DNA of 64,000 bases. It comes from an uncultured Rhodobacterales bacterium (GTDB taxonomy: Bacteria; Pseudomonadota; Alphaproteobacteria; Rhodobacterales; Rhodobacteraceae). This document shows positions 45,594 to 54,020 of the stretch, piece after piece. Within the stretch, counting starts at the first letter, position 1, and every line of letters begins with the position of its first letter. The position numbers were made by a program, and so were the translations under genes. The notes under the pieces were generated by a model. The model made no database searches. It saw only the letters and a program-made list of their open reading frames with translations, and was not told where the DNA came from. The DNA lies in NCBI GenBank assembly GCA_903873585.1, contig CAIQOV010000037.1:1-64000 (forward strand), read 5' to 3'.

Positions 45594-46068
45594 ACGCAGC
45601 CTGCTTTTGACCTTGCCCGCAGCCCTTGCGGCTTGCGGCTTTCAGCCCGCCTATGGGCCCAAAGGCACGGCAGAGGGCTTGATGGGCGCTGTGCGCGCCA
45701 ATGATCCGACCGATAAGAACAGCTTTGACTTCGTGCAGCACTTGGAAGAACGCCTAGGGCGCCCGACCAAGCCTGCCTACGGCTTGGCCTATACGATCAC
45801 CACCGCCGCCATCGGCGCGGGCATCACGCCCGATGGGGCCATTACGCGCTACACTGTAACCGGCGGGATGGATTGGACCCTAACGCGCTTGGCGGATCAG
45901 ACGCGCATGTTGGGCGGGCATATTGACGCCTTCACCTCCTATTCCGCCACGGGCTCTACCGTTGCGGGCCAAACGGCGCAGTCGGATGCCTATTTGCGCC
46001 TGATGCGACTGCTGGGAGATGATCTTGTGCTGCGGTTGATCGCCGCCTCGGCCAGTTTTGCGCCATGA
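45580..46068 (+). CDS. lptE: LPS-assembly lipoprotein LptE
   Basis: 162 aa. Signal peptide with lipobox LAAC (Cys19) followed by GFQPAYGP, the conserved start of mature LptE. It plugs the LptD barrel in the outer membrane. Position between leuS and holA is the widely conserved place for lptE. Overlaps leuS by 14 bases and holA by four. Confidence 0.92.
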   Translation: MSWSRRSLLLTLPAALAACGFQPAYGPKGTAEGLMGAVRANDPTDKNSFDFVQHLEERLGRPTKPAYGLAYTITTAAIGAGITPDGAITRYTVTGGMDWTLTRLADQTRMLGGHIDAFTSYSATGSTVAGQTAQSDAYLRLMRLLGDDLVLRLIAASASFAP

Positions 46069-47078
46069 AATTGGCGGGGGCCGAGGCGCGGCGCTATCTG
46101 GCCAAACCTGATCCGGCCAAAGCAGCGCTTGTGATCTTTGGCGAAGATGCGATGCGTGTGGCGTTAAAGCGGGCCGAGGCTGTGGTGGCCCTAGGTGGGC
46201 CCAACGCTGATGCCGAAATGCGCCTGACCCGCATTCCCGCAGCCGATTTGCGCAAAGACGGTGCGGCCTTGTTGGATGCCATCAAGGCCAGCAGCTTTTT
46301 CCCAGGCGCGCGGGTGGTGGTGGTCGAAGATGCCACGGATGGCCTGTCTGCCACCTTACAAACCAGCTTTGATGCGTGGCGTCCAGGAGATGCGAATATC
46401 GTTGTCACGGCGGGCAACCTGACGGGCAAATCTACGCTTAAGACGCTGGCGGAAAAGCACTTTGCCGTCATGTGCATCGGTCTTTATGACGACCCGCCGA
46501 CCCGCGAAGAGATTGACGCCGAACTGACCCGCGCGGGCCTGTCAAAAGTGCCAAACGACGCGATGGCAGAGTTGTTGACCCTGTCGCGCGCCCTTGATCC
46601 GGGGGATTTTCGCCAAACCTTAGAGAAAATCGGGCTGTATAAGTACCAAGACCCGCAGCCCTTGACGCCCGCCGAAATCGCCGATCTTGCGCCTGCCACG
46701 ATGGAAACCGAAGCGGAAGAGTTGCTAGACGCTGTGGCCGAATTGCAGATGGGGGCGATTGGCCCGATTCTGCGGCGGTTGGAAGGCCAAGGCGTTCTGC
46801 CCGTCACCCTGTGCATCGCGGGCCTGCGCCACTTTACCACGCTGCACTTGATGGCAGCCGACCCCGAAGGCCCTGCCTCTGGCTTTGCCAAGGCGCGCGG
46901 CTTTTTCAAACGGCGCGACCGGATGATGAAGCAGGCCAGCAGTTGGACAACGCGGCAGATCGAAAAGGCGCTGTCTTTGTTGGTGGAAACTGACATGACA
47001 CTGCGCTCAACCTCACGCGCGCCTGCGATGGCGGTGATGGAGCGCACCTTGATTCGCATCGCGCGGCGCGAGCGTTAG
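46065..47078 (+). CDS. holA: DNA polymerase III subunit delta
   Basis: 337 aa clamp-loader delta subunit that opens the sliding clamp. N-terminal [29 protein letters not shown], the AAA+-like core with VVVVEDATDGL and LTGKSTLKTLAEKH, and the helical collar domain from about 220 (AVAELQMGAIGPILRRLEGQG) fit the family. Start in an ATGA overlap with lptE. Ends four bases into the convergent DsbD-like gene. Confidence 0.93.
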   Translation: MKLAGAEARRYLAKPDPAKAALVIFGEDAMRVALKRAEAVVALGGPNADAEMRLTRIPAADLRKDGAALLDAIKASSFFPGARVVVVEDATDGLSATLQTSFDAWRPGDANIVVTAGNLTGKSTLKTLAEKHFAVMCIGLYDDPPTREEIDAELTRAGLSKVPNDAMAELLTLSRALDPGDFRQTLEKIGLYKYQDPQPLTPAEIADLAPATMETEAEELLDAVAELQMGAIGPILRRLEGQGVLPVTLCIAGLRHFTTLHLMAADPEGPASGFAKARGFFKRRDRMMKQASSWTTRQIEKALSLLVETDMTLRSTSRAPAMAVMERTLIRIARRER

Positions 47079-47851
47079 GGCGCAGCGCAGCCTTTGTATT
47101 CCACGGCTTGGCCTTGGGCCAACACGGTCACGATCACAGCCGAGCGATCCAGCGTAAAGGGCGCACCCGAGGGTGGGACAAGATCCGTCGTCGATGACAA
47201 GACGCCCCCCTGCCGCGCCGTCTGCGCCTCGGCCACCCACACTTGCGGGTCGTTGGTTTCAAACACCACGGTTTCATCGGGGCCAAGCTGCGGCAGGGCA
47301 AGGTTGGCTTGTAGGCGCAGGCCATCAGCGATGGGGGCAATGGCGCAGGTGGCCCCCTTGGCTTGCTTGGGCATATCGGCCAAGGCCCGTTCAATCCGGC
47401 TGTCTTTCGCCCCCGCCCCTTGCAAAGCGGCAGCAAAGGTCAGGTGGGCGGGCATACAGATGTCGTGGCAAATGCCCAGATCCATGCGCAAAGCCAGTGT
47501 CACGGGTTGGGTGGGGTCTTGCGCTGTCACCTCGACCGGAAGGACCAACTCGTTCAGGTAGCCGATGCTTTTCATCCCGTTCAGCGCAATCACCTGCGGT
47601 TTGGGCCAATGAAACTGCACGCTTTTGAGGTTGGTTGACCCCGCCCAATCGAAGGTCGGGGGAATGCCCGCCTCTCCGGGGGCGCGCCAGTAGGTTTTCC
47701 ACTTCGGGGCAAGTTGCAGGTCAAGCGCTGCCATGTAATGCCCGTCGGGCAGTTGCCAGCCCGACAGAAAGCCCGCCTGAACGAGGTCATCTTGGTCTTG
47801 CGCCAGCGCAGGGCTGGCAAGACACAGGGCAAGAAGGGCATAGCGCATCAT
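47075..47851 (-). CDS. Periplasmic DsbD alpha-domain-like protein
   Basis: 258 aa. Signal peptide about 1-17 (ASPALA before QDQDD); the start is one of two adjacent ATGs. It resembles the N-terminal thiol-exchange domain of DsbD/ScsB: WKTYWRAPGEAGIPPTFDW, and CHDICMP holding a Cys-x3-Cys pair. The membrane (beta) and thioredoxin (gamma) domains of DsbD are absent, and the gene is not followed by them. It may take electrons from a separate CcdA/ScsB-type partner, which is inference. Confidence 0.8.
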   Translation of the reverse strand: MMRYALLALCLASPALAQDQDDLVQAGFLSGWQLPDGHYMAALDLQLAPKWKTYWRAPGEAGIPPTFDWAGSTNLKSVQFHWPKPQVIALNGMKSIGYLNELVLPVEVTAQDPTQPVTLALRMDLGICHDICMPAHLTFAAALQGAGAKDSRIERALADMPKQAKGATCAIAPIADGLRLQANLALPQLGPDETVVFETNDPQVWVAEAQTARQGGVLSSTTDLVPPSGAPFTLDRSAVIVTVLAQGQAVEYKGCAAP

Positions 47852-47975
47852 CCCATCACTTTACGCATGCCGATGCCGCTTAGAAAGCCCGCCGTGTTCA
47901 CTTTGCAGCGACAGCGTGTGATTGCGGCTTGAGCGTCGCCCCGCTTCGCCCCATCTTAAGCGACAGGAGGCGCTT

Positions 47976-48530
47976 ATGAACCTGACCGGCCAAGTGATCA
48001 TCGCCATGCCCGACATGGGCGATCCGCGCTTTGAACGCGCGGTGATCTTGATCTGCGCGCATTCTGCCAGCGGTGCCATGGGGTTGATCTTAAACCAGCC
48101 CGTGCCAGAACTGCGCTTTGGCGATTTGCTCGCACAGCTTAACATCCCGCGCGGCGACCTTGCGCGCGACATTCGCCTGCTGATCGGCGGGCCGGTCGAG
48201 CGGGGTCGCGGGTTTGTGCTGCATTCGTCTGATTACCAAAGTGCGAAGGCAACCATGGCGGTGGGCGAAACCTACGCCATGACCACCACGCTGGATGTGC
48301 TAGAGGCGTTAAGCCACGGTGACGGACCGCTTCAGGCGGTGATGGCCTTTGGCTATTCCGGCTGGGGTGCTGGCCAGCTAGAGGCCGAGATAGCCCGCAA
48401 CGACTGGCTGATTGGGGCGGCTTCTGACGGGCTGGTTTTCGGGGTCGAGGCGGGGCGCAAATGGTCGCTTGCCTTGGCGGGCATGGGGGTTGACGCCATG
48501 GCCCTATCGCCCAGCGGCGGGCGGGCGTAA
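47976..48530 (+). CDS. YqgE/AlgH family protein
   Basis: 184 aa; the ATG at 47976 follows a perfect AGGAGG. The DUF179 pattern is clear: GQVIIAMPDMGDPRFERAVI then LICAH, GAMGLILNQP, and GGPVERGRGFVLHS. The molecular role is not established; AlgH was linked to alginate regulation in Pseudomonas. Cytoplasmic. 75 bases separate it from the next gene. Confidence 0.93.
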   Translation: MNLTGQVIIAMPDMGDPRFERAVILICAHSASGAMGLILNQPVPELRFGDLLAQLNIPRGDLARDIRLLIGGPVERGRGFVLHSSDYQSAKATMAVGETYAMTTTLDVLEALSHGDGPLQAVMAFGYSGWGAGQLEAEIARNDWLIGAASDGLVFGVEAGRKWSLALAGMGVDAMALSPSGGRA

Positions 48531-48605
48531 AAGGCCGCAAGTTTCACGGCAAGGGATAGCGCGCCATGGGCCAAATGAACCGCCTAGCGCCCGATAGGGC
48601 CGCCC

Positions 48606-49748
48606 ATGCTTGACGCCTTGGTGATCGGGGCGGGGCCTGCTGGCCTGATGGCGGCGGAAGAACTGGCCAAGGCCGGTCGCCGTGTGGTGATCTGCGAAGG
48701 CAAATCTTCGCCCGCGCGCAAGTTCCTGATGGCGGGAAAATCGGGGTTGAACATCACCAAGGCCCAAGCCTTACCCGCCTTTATCGACGCCTATCAAAGC
48801 CCGCACATGGCCGCCATTCTTGCCGACTTCGGGCCGCAAGAGGTGATGGACTGGTGCAACCAGCTTGGGGCAGATGTCTTTACCGGATCATCGGGCCGTG
48901 TTTTTCCCAAGGCGATGAAAGCCTCGCCCTTGCTGCGGGCATGGCTGGCGCGGTTGGCGGGGATGGGCGTGGAATTGCGCAGCCGTTGGCGTTGGGTGGG
49001 GTTTGACGATGGTTTTGCCTTTGACACCCCGCAGGGACGGGCGGTTTTGCAGCCCGCCGTCACCGTTCTCGCCCTAGGCGGGGCCAGTTGGGCGCGGCTG
49101 GGGTCGGATGCGGCTTGGGTGCCTTGGCTGGCCGATCAGGGCGTTGGGATCGCCCCGTTTTTACCCGCCAACATGGGCTTTCACGTCGATTGGTCGCCGC
49201 ATATGGCCAAGGTCTTTGGGCAAGCCGTCAAAGGTGTGGCGCTGTGTGTAGGCAATCGGCGCGAGCGTGGAGAGTTTGTGATCTCGTCCAAGGGGGTCGA
49301 GGGCGGCGGTATCTATGCCGTCTCGCGCGATCTGCGCGACGGGGGGGCACTCATCCTAGACCTGATGCCCGACCTTTCCGCCGATGCGGTGGCCCTGCGC
49401 TTATCCGCGATGCGGTCGAGCGAAACCTTGGCCAACCGGCTGCGCAAACTGGGCCTGTCTGCGCCAGCTTTGGCGCTGGTGATGGAGTATGGCCGCGCTT
49501 TGGCCCCGTTGCAGGCGATCAAATCCCTGCCCATCCCCCTAGGCCCGCCCCGCCCGATAGACGAGGCGATCTCGGTCGCGGGTGGCATCACGTTTGCCAG
49601 CGTGACACCAGACCTAGAACTGAGCGCGCTGCCCAATACCTATGCCTGCGGCGAAATGCTCGATTGGGAGGCCCCGACAGGGGGTTATCTGCTCACCGGA
49701 TGCCTTGCCACAGGCCGCTGGGCTGGGCGGGCGGCAGCGCGAGGTTAA
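48606..49748 (+). CDS. YhiN/HI0933-family flavoprotein
   Basis: 380 aa. FAD-binding GAGPAGLMAAEELAKAG near residue 8, KFLMAGKSGLNIT (the family's G-x-GRCN-like region), and the C-terminal GEMLDWEAPTGGYLLTGCLATG that binds FAD. It belongs to the TIGR03862-type branch of the HI0933 family, aminoacetone- or BaiN-like NAD(P)/FAD proteins of unknown substrate. A strong hairpin follows the stop. Confidence 0.9.
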   Translation: MLDALVIGAGPAGLMAAEELAKAGRRVVICEGKSSPARKFLMAGKSGLNITKAQALPAFIDAYQSPHMAAILADFGPQEVMDWCNQLGADVFTGSSGRVFPKAMKASPLLRAWLARLAGMGVELRSRWRWVGFDDGFAFDTPQGRAVLQPAVTVLALGGASWARLGSDAAWVPWLADQGVGIAPFLPANMGFHVDWSPHMAKVFGQAVKGVALCVGNRRERGEFVISSKGVEGGGIYAVSRDLRDGGALILDLMPDLSADAVALRLSAMRSSETLANRLRKLGLSAPALALVMEYGRALAPLQAIKSLPIPLGPPRPIDEAISVAGGITFASVTPDLELSALPNTYACGEMLDWEAPTGGYLLTGCLATGRWAGRAAARG

Positions 49749-49756
49749 AGGGGCAA

Positions 49757-49782
49757 GGGGTCGGGCCTTGCAGCCCGACCCC
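49757..49782. terminator. Hairpin between the flavoprotein and carbonic anhydrase genes
   Basis: GGGGTCGGGC, loop CTTGCA, GCCCGACCCC: a perfect 10-bp stem between convergent genes, with GCAAGTTTT after it on the plus strand. Confidence 0.8.
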
Positions 49783-49799
49783 CGCAAGTTTTGGCAGGC

Positions 49800-50537
49800 T
49801 TAGGCCAGCAACGTCACAGCGCGGGTTTCCAGATCGTAAAGGCCGCCCACAATCTTCAAGGCGCCAGCATCGACCAACTCTTTCAGCACAGCGCTTTTCT
49901 CGGTCAAAGCGGCCACAGCCATGCGCACATTCGCTTCGGCCACAGCCTGCACAAACTCGTGGTTGTGCGACGAGCGTTCGCCCGTCAGCGGCGTTGCGGC
50001 AACGGCGGGTTCGATTTCGTTCAACAAGGTGGTCAGCGAATCGCCCACAACGGCCTTGTCGACCGCGCCTTTGACTGCGCCGCAGTGGTTGTGACCCAAA
50101 ACCAAAATGGCTTTGGCCCCTGCAACTTTGGTCCCATATTCAAAGCTGCCGATGACTTCGGTGGTGGCCACGTTGCCCGCAACGCGCGCTACAAAGACAT
50201 CTCCAACTTGCTGGTCAAGCACGAGTTCCGGCGCTGAACGCGAATCCATGCAGGCCAGAACGCAGGCGAAGGGGGTTTGCTTTTCAGCGGTGGCTTCGGC
50301 TTGGACCAACAGGTCGCAGTGCAGCGAGGTACCCGCCACAAACCGCGCATTGCCATCCATCAGCAGTTGAATCGCCTGATCGGGCGTTGTGGCGGCCTGC
50401 ATGTCGCTTAAGAACGGTGCGCATTCATCGGCGCGCGCAATGCCGGCCGTCATAGCGGCGGCGGCGGCAGCAAGGCCAAAGAATTGGCGGCGTCCGAAGG
50501 CGTGGGTGTCTTGGGTGGTTTCACAAGCGGTGCACAT
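49800..50537 (-). CDS. Tat-exported beta-type carbonic anhydrase
   Basis: 245 aa from the ATG at 50537, preceded by AAGGGA. A twin-arginine signal is present: GRRQFFGLAAAAAAMTAG (Arg16, Arg17), cleaved around ARA (36). Zinc ligands of beta carbonic anhydrase are Cys96 in ACMDSR, His149 and Cys152 in GHNHCGA; Asp98 and Arg100 form the catalytic dyad. It should interconvert carbon dioxide and bicarbonate in the periplasm, an unusual place for beta-type enzymes, folded and metallated before export. Confidence 0.9.
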   Translation of the reverse strand: MCTACETTQDTHAFGRRQFFGLAAAAAAMTAGIARADECAPFLSDMQAATTPDQAIQLLMDGNARFVAGTSLHCDLLVQAEATAEKQTPFACVLACMDSRSAPELVLDQQVGDVFVARVAGNVATTEVIGSFEYGTKVAGAKAILVLGHNHCGAVKGAVDKAVVGDSLTTLLNEIEPAVAATPLTGERSSHNHEFVQAVAEANVRMAVAALTEKSAVLKELVDAGALKIVGGLYDLETRAVTLLA

Positions 50538-50675
50538 CTGGTGTTTCCCTTTGGGTTGATCAGGCTTCGCTAGCACAGGCTGATCGTTTATCCGGTGCCT
50601 GCACTGCAAAAATCACGCTAAAATCGCCAACCTATGCCAAAGATATACCAAAAAAACTTCGGTGCGGTGTCTGAC

Positions 50676-51125
50676 CTAGGTCATAGCCGCCAGCAAATCC
50701 GCTTGGCAGCGCGTGATCAACGCTTCATAGCCCGCAAGCTTCTCTGCGGTGAAGTGGTGCTCTTCAGCCAGCAGGTTCACCGTGCCCAAAACAGGCCCGT
50801 TTGGTGCAAAAATCGGCACGTTGATGCACGATCCCAGACCCAAAGAGCTTATCAGCGCATGGTCAAAGAAATAGCGCGCAAATTCCGGCGTGGTGTTGGC
50901 CACAAAGACCTGCCGCCCCGCGATGCACTGGTCATACCAGCCATCGCGGGTGACGGGTTTGGTGCCTGACACCGGATATTCCACCGGGTGCGAGGTATAA
51001 GCGCGGTGGGTGATTTCGTTTGCCGCGTCCGTCACCGTGACGGTGAAAAGCCGTGTGCCCAAGGCGGCGCAATCGGCGTGCAAGGCGGCATAGGTTGCTT
51101 GAGCTTGGGGTGTGGTGTGTGACAT
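50676..51125 (-). CDS. GAF domain protein
   Basis: 149 aa, essentially a single GAF domain. RLFTVTVTD, HRAYTSHPVEYPVSG, FFDHALISSLGLGSCINVPI and GTVNLLAEEHHFT follow the small-molecule-binding GAF pattern. No output domain is attached. Ligand unknown. Co-directional and 24 bases after the HPP gene, so probably co-transcribed. Confidence 0.82.
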   Translation of the reverse strand: MSHTTPQAQATYAALHADCAALGTRLFTVTVTDAANEITHRAYTSHPVEYPVSGTKPVTRDGWYDQCIAGRQVFVANTTPEFARYFFDHALISSLGLGSCINVPIFAPNGPVLGTVNLLAEEHHFTAEKLAGYEALITRCQADLLAAMT

Positions 51126-51149
51126 GGCGGCACTTTGCGGATAAGGGGG

Positions 51150-51698
51150 TTACGGCAGATAGGGATAGGGTCGGCCAAAGGCGCGGTGATACCCCACGCC
51201 AAAGGCGACCAGCAGCGCAGAGCCTGCAAAGACCGTCAGCCCAAGCCAGTTCACGCTGGCATCAAAGCCAGCCGGTGCGGCCAGCACGGTTGCCAAGGCC
51301 ACAGCGCCCCCCGGTGGATGCAGGCAGCGCGCCCAAGCCATGACGATCAGGCTGGCAAACACCGCAAGCCCCAAGGTCACCACCGGCGGCCAGCCCAGTT
51401 GCAACGCCAGCAGCGCCAAAGCGCCGGCCAAAGTGTTGCCCACCACCACCGACCAAGGCTGCGCCAAAGGGCTAGACGGCACGGCATAAACCAGCACAGC
51501 CGAGGCACCCAAGGGCGCCATCAGCAAAGGATGCGCCAAAAGCCCCTGATCGGGCAAACCAAACAAGCGGCCAAGGCCCCAAAGCCCCAAATGCGTGACC
51601 AAAAGCCCCGCCATCGCGCCAAAGGCGGCGCGCAAGGCTTGGGGCCGGTTGGGCGCAGGTTGGGCAGGCCCAAAGGCGCGCAGGGTCAAACGGGTCAT
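51150..51698 (-). CDS. HPP family membrane protein
   Basis: 182 aa with about four or five helices. The naming motif is LHPPGGAVALATVLAAP around 120-136, and PLLMAPLGASAVLVYAVPSSPLAQPWSVVVGN is the other conserved block. I prefer the ATG at 51698 (after AAGGG) to a TTG two codons earlier. HPP proteins in bacteria and plastids are proposed nitrite or related transporters; function here is not shown. Confidence 0.85.
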   Translation of the reverse strand: MTRLTLRAFGPAQPAPNRPQALRAAFGAMAGLLVTHLGLWGLGRLFGLPDQGLLAHPLLMAPLGASAVLVYAVPSSPLAQPWSVVVGNTLAGALALLALQLGWPPVVTLGLAVFASLIVMAWARCLHPPGGAVALATVLAAPAGFDASVNWLGLTVFAGSALLVAFGVGYHRAFGRPYPYLP

Positions 51699-51711
51699 TG
51701 GCAAACCCTTT

Positions 51712-52071
51712 TCAAAGTGGTGCGCTCGCGTCCCACCGGCCAGAGTTCAGCAAAACCCAGCCCTCGGCAGGTGTCGGGGCAGGCGGCGGCGGTGTGCCTG
51801 CATCCCAGACCATGACAAGCACATGATCGGGGTCGCGCCGCCCCTCTCCGGCCTCGGCCATCACTTGCCAGATCAGGCCAAAGCCTTCGACCAACAGGCC
51901 CTCGACATAAAACGGGATCTCTTCGGCATCCAGCATATCGGCGGCATCGTCTTGCACTTGCCAGCCTTCGTCGACCTCGGCAGCCCAAAGCACCTGCCCC
52001 TCGATACCGGGGTGGCGGGCGGCCAACCGCTTGAGCGGGGCAAGAAAGGTTTGCAAGGTATCATCGCGCAT
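51712..52071 (-). CDS. Hypothetical protein
   Basis: 119 aa from the ATG at 52071; the same frame is open further upstream but that part overlaps the promoter of the divergent gene and has no likely coding character. Acidic, with a tryptophan-rich pattern (QVLWAAEVDEGWQVQ, GLIWQVMAEAGEG) and a Pro-rich loop (PPPPAPTP). I recognise no family. It precedes the HPP gene by 13 bases on the same strand. Confidence 0.55.
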   Translation of the reverse strand: MRDDTLQTFLAPLKRLAARHPGIEGQVLWAAEVDEGWQVQDDAADMLDAEEIPFYVEGLLVEGFGLIWQVMAEAGEGRRDPDHVLVMVWDAGTPPPPAPTPAEGWVLLNSGRWDASAPL

Positions 52072-52181
52072 GGGCAAGGTGATGGCGCAAGCCAATGCCT
52101 GTGGCAAGAGCGATGTCGTCAGACCTGCCCTTACCTTTGGCCATCCGCCCTCCCATATATATCCCGTGACAGGAGGTGCAG

Positions 52182-52421
52182 ATGGAAGTTGTGTTGCTTT
52201 TGGTGGTGGGTGCTGCCGCAGGCTTTCTGGCCACGCGGATGATGAAGATGCAGACGGATATTCCCACCACCATCGCCATCGGCGTGGGCGGGGCGATTGT
52301 GGGTGCACTGGTGATCCGCATTTTGGCCGAACTGGTGGGCTGGATGTCGGGCTTTGTCGGCGCAGTCTTGGGGGCCTTGGTGCTGCTGTGGATCTGGAAG
52401 ACCTATATCGCGCGGCGGTAA
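52182..52421 (+). CDS. GlsB/YeaQ/YmgE-type small membrane protein
   Basis: 79 aa; the ATG at 52182 follows AGGAGG. Three hydrophobic helices with glycine-rich patterns (VGAAAGFLATRMM, GVGGAIVGALVIRILAELVG, GFVGAVLGALVLLWIWK) match the transglycosylase-associated (GlsB/YeaQ/YmgE) family, linked in other bacteria to stress responses. Inner membrane. Confidence 0.85.
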   Translation: MEVVLLLVVGAAAGFLATRMMKMQTDIPTTIAIGVGGAIVGALVIRILAELVGWMSGFVGAVLGALVLLWIWKTYIARR

Positions 52422-52425
52422 AGGC

Positions 52426-52488
52426 TTATCCCAGCCGCTTGACCAAATCTTTCAGGCGAAAGCCCTTATTCTCTAGATGTTCCCACAT
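52426..52488 (-). CDS. Possible 20-residue ORF downstream of the TetR-like gene
   Basis: MWEHLENKGFRLKDLVKRLG from the ATG at 52488, ten bases after the TetR-like stop and preceded by GGGGCAGGTG. It is short and amphipathic. It may be a real small protein or a chance ORF. Confidence 0.25.
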   Translation of the reverse strand: MWEHLENKGFRLKDLVKRLG

Positions 52489-52497
52489 CACCTGCCC

Positions 52498-52947
52498 CTA
52501 CCAAGCGGCAAAGACCATAGCTGCGGCATCGCGTTCGCGCAGGTGGTGGGCGATCATCGCCTCGACCCGCTCTTTCCACGCCGCCGCGCGCCCCCGCAGA
52601 TGGGCATGGCGCAGGCTGGCGGCCAAAAGCGCTGCCATGGGCAGGCCCGCGACCATTTCCGACAGGGCCTTAAGCAAAGCCTGTGCGCCCTTTGCCCCCG
52701 CGTGTTCGGCGGTGTCGGCGCCGTTTTGGGCGGCTGCGGCCATCCGGTCCAACTCGTCCCAACCCCAGTCCAACGCCGCCGCAACCATTTTGGGCAAACT
52801 GCCATACCGCTGCACAAGCGAAGCGCCCGCCAAGCCCGTGGCGCGCGATATGGCCGAAAAAGCGACAGATTTCTCGCCCTCAGCCGCTATGCGCTGCAAA
52901 ATCACAGCAAAGACTTCGGAATCGGGCAGGGTTTTCGGGCGGGCCAT
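52498..52947 (-). CDS. TetR-like transcriptional regulator
   Basis: 149 aa, shorter than usual TetR proteins (about 190-220). The N-terminus MARPKTLPDSEVFAVILQRIAAEGEKSVAFSAIS.. ATGLAGASLVQRYGSLPKMVAAAL fits the TetR helix-turn-helix (about residues 8-52). The ligand domain is reduced and helical, ending abruptly in FAAW. A 26-base dyad lies 43 bases upstream of the start and may be its operator. Target genes unknown; the divergent stress-like gene family neighbour at 52182 is a possibility. Confidence 0.7.
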   Translation of the reverse strand: MARPKTLPDSEVFAVILQRIAAEGEKSVAFSAISRATGLAGASLVQRYGSLPKMVAAALDWGWDELDRMAAAAQNGADTAEHAGAKGAQALLKALSEMVAGLPMAALLAASLRHAHLRGRAAAWKERVEAMIAHHLRERDAAAMVFAAW

Positions 52948-52989
52948 GGCGTATTAGTAAACGCACAGTCACAAACTGCAACTGGCAAA

Positions 52990-53015
52990 GCCTATTTAAC
53001 TTTGGCCAAATAGGC
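52990..53015. promoter_or_regulatory. Dyad upstream of the TetR-like gene
   Basis: GCCTATTT (52990-52997), ten bases, AAATAGGC (53008-53015), with an inner dyad TTTGGCCAAA. It lies 43 bases upstream of the TetR-like start in a 163-base gap after rnhA. An autoregulatory operator is the favoured reading; a terminator for rnhA is the alternative, but no T-run follows. Confidence 0.45.
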
Positions 53016-53110
53016 ATCTTCGCCAAGCCGGTTGGCCCTTGGGCCAGAGGCGAGGAAAAAACAATGCGCTGAAGGCGCTCTTTTGGATTACGCCTCACAC
53101 AGGCGCGGGG

Positions 53111-53566
53111 CTAGCCCGCTTTAAACGGCGCCATTCCCGCGCGGGCCAAGGCATCGGCGCGCTCGTTTTCGGCGTGCCCCGCATGGCCCTTGATCCAGCG
53201 CCATGTCACCTCATGCGCGGCGCGTGCGGCATCTAGCCTTTGCCACAGGTCGACATTCTTGACCGGCGGCCCGCCTGCCGTGCGCCAGCCTTTGCGTTTC
53301 CAATTGTCCATCCACTCGGTGATGCCATTTTTGACATAGGCCGAATCGGTGATCACCGTGATCGCCACCGGCTTGGCCAGCGCCTCTAGGGCTGAGATGG
53401 CGGCCAATAGCTCCATCCGGTTGTTGGTCGTCAAAGCCTCGCCGCCTTGCAAGGTGCGCTCTTTGACAACTTGGCCGCCGTCGCGGGCAATCATCAGAAC
53501 ACCCCAACCACCGGGGCCCGGATTGCCAGAGCATGCACCGTCAGTATAGGCGAAAAGATCGGGCAT
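53111..53566 (-). CDS. rnhA: Ribonuclease HI
   Basis: 151 aa from the ATG at 53566 ([20 protein letters not shown]); the ORF is open further upstream without similarity. The catalytic acids are Asp9, Glu52, Asp74 and Asp138, and the [10 protein letters not shown] and [13 protein letters not shown] motifs are present. It cuts RNA in RNA-DNA hybrids. 28 bases downstream of the DUF3429 gene, likely in an operon with ispH. Confidence 0.96.
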   Translation of the reverse strand: MPDLFAYTDGACSGNPGPGGWGVLMIARDGGQVVKERTLQGGEALTTNNRMELLAAISALEALAKPVAITVITDSAYVKNGITEWMDNWKRKGWRTAGGPPVKNVDLWQRLDAARAAHEVTWRWIKGHAGHAENERADALARAGMAPFKAG

Positions 53567-53594
53567 GGGGCGGCTTTCCTTGGGGGTTTGGCCG

Positions 53595-54020
53595 TCACAT
53601 ATAGATGCCAATGCCCAAAGTCACCATCACAACCGCCGTCAACGGCAGGCGCAGGCGCATCCACCATGGCGGGGCCAAGCCCGCGCGCCAAAAGAAGAAA
53701 TCCAGCGCCAACAAGCCGTAAAACCCCGGTATCAACGCAGCCAAAGCCTGCGGAGTCGGCCCCACGGCGGTGAAAAACGCCCAAAGGGCTGGCAGCACTG
53801 ACAGGCCATAGGCAAGTGTCGCCCTGCGCCCGTTGGCATTGGTGGCAAAGCCCCACAAGACCCCTGACATAAAGGCCAAGATGATAATGCCGTAGCGCAG
53901 CATGATCACATCTTCGGCCCCGCGCAGCACCACTTGATTGCCCGAAATGCCAACTGCGGCGCAGACCACGAACGGAATGAGCCCGCTAAGGGCCAGTAAC
54001 AACGCAGATTTAGGGATCAT
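53595..54020 (-). CDS. DUF3429 membrane protein
   Basis: 141 aa with four to five helices, of the DUF3429 family ([51 protein letters not shown]). Role unknown. Starts in a four-base overlap with the ispH stop. Confidence 0.85.
   Translation of the reverse strand: MIPKSALLLALSGLIPFVVCAAVGISGNQVVLRGAEDVIMLRYGIIILAFMSGVLWGFATNANGRRATLAYGLSVLPALWAFFTAVGPTPQALAALIPGFYGLLALDFFFWRAGLAPPWWMRLRLPLTAVVMVTLGIGIYM

Noticed and set aside
49088-50074. 328-codon plus-strand ORF
   Set aside because: Different frame of the YhiN-like gene running on through the terminator into the carbonic anhydrase gene; composition is Arg/Pro-rich.
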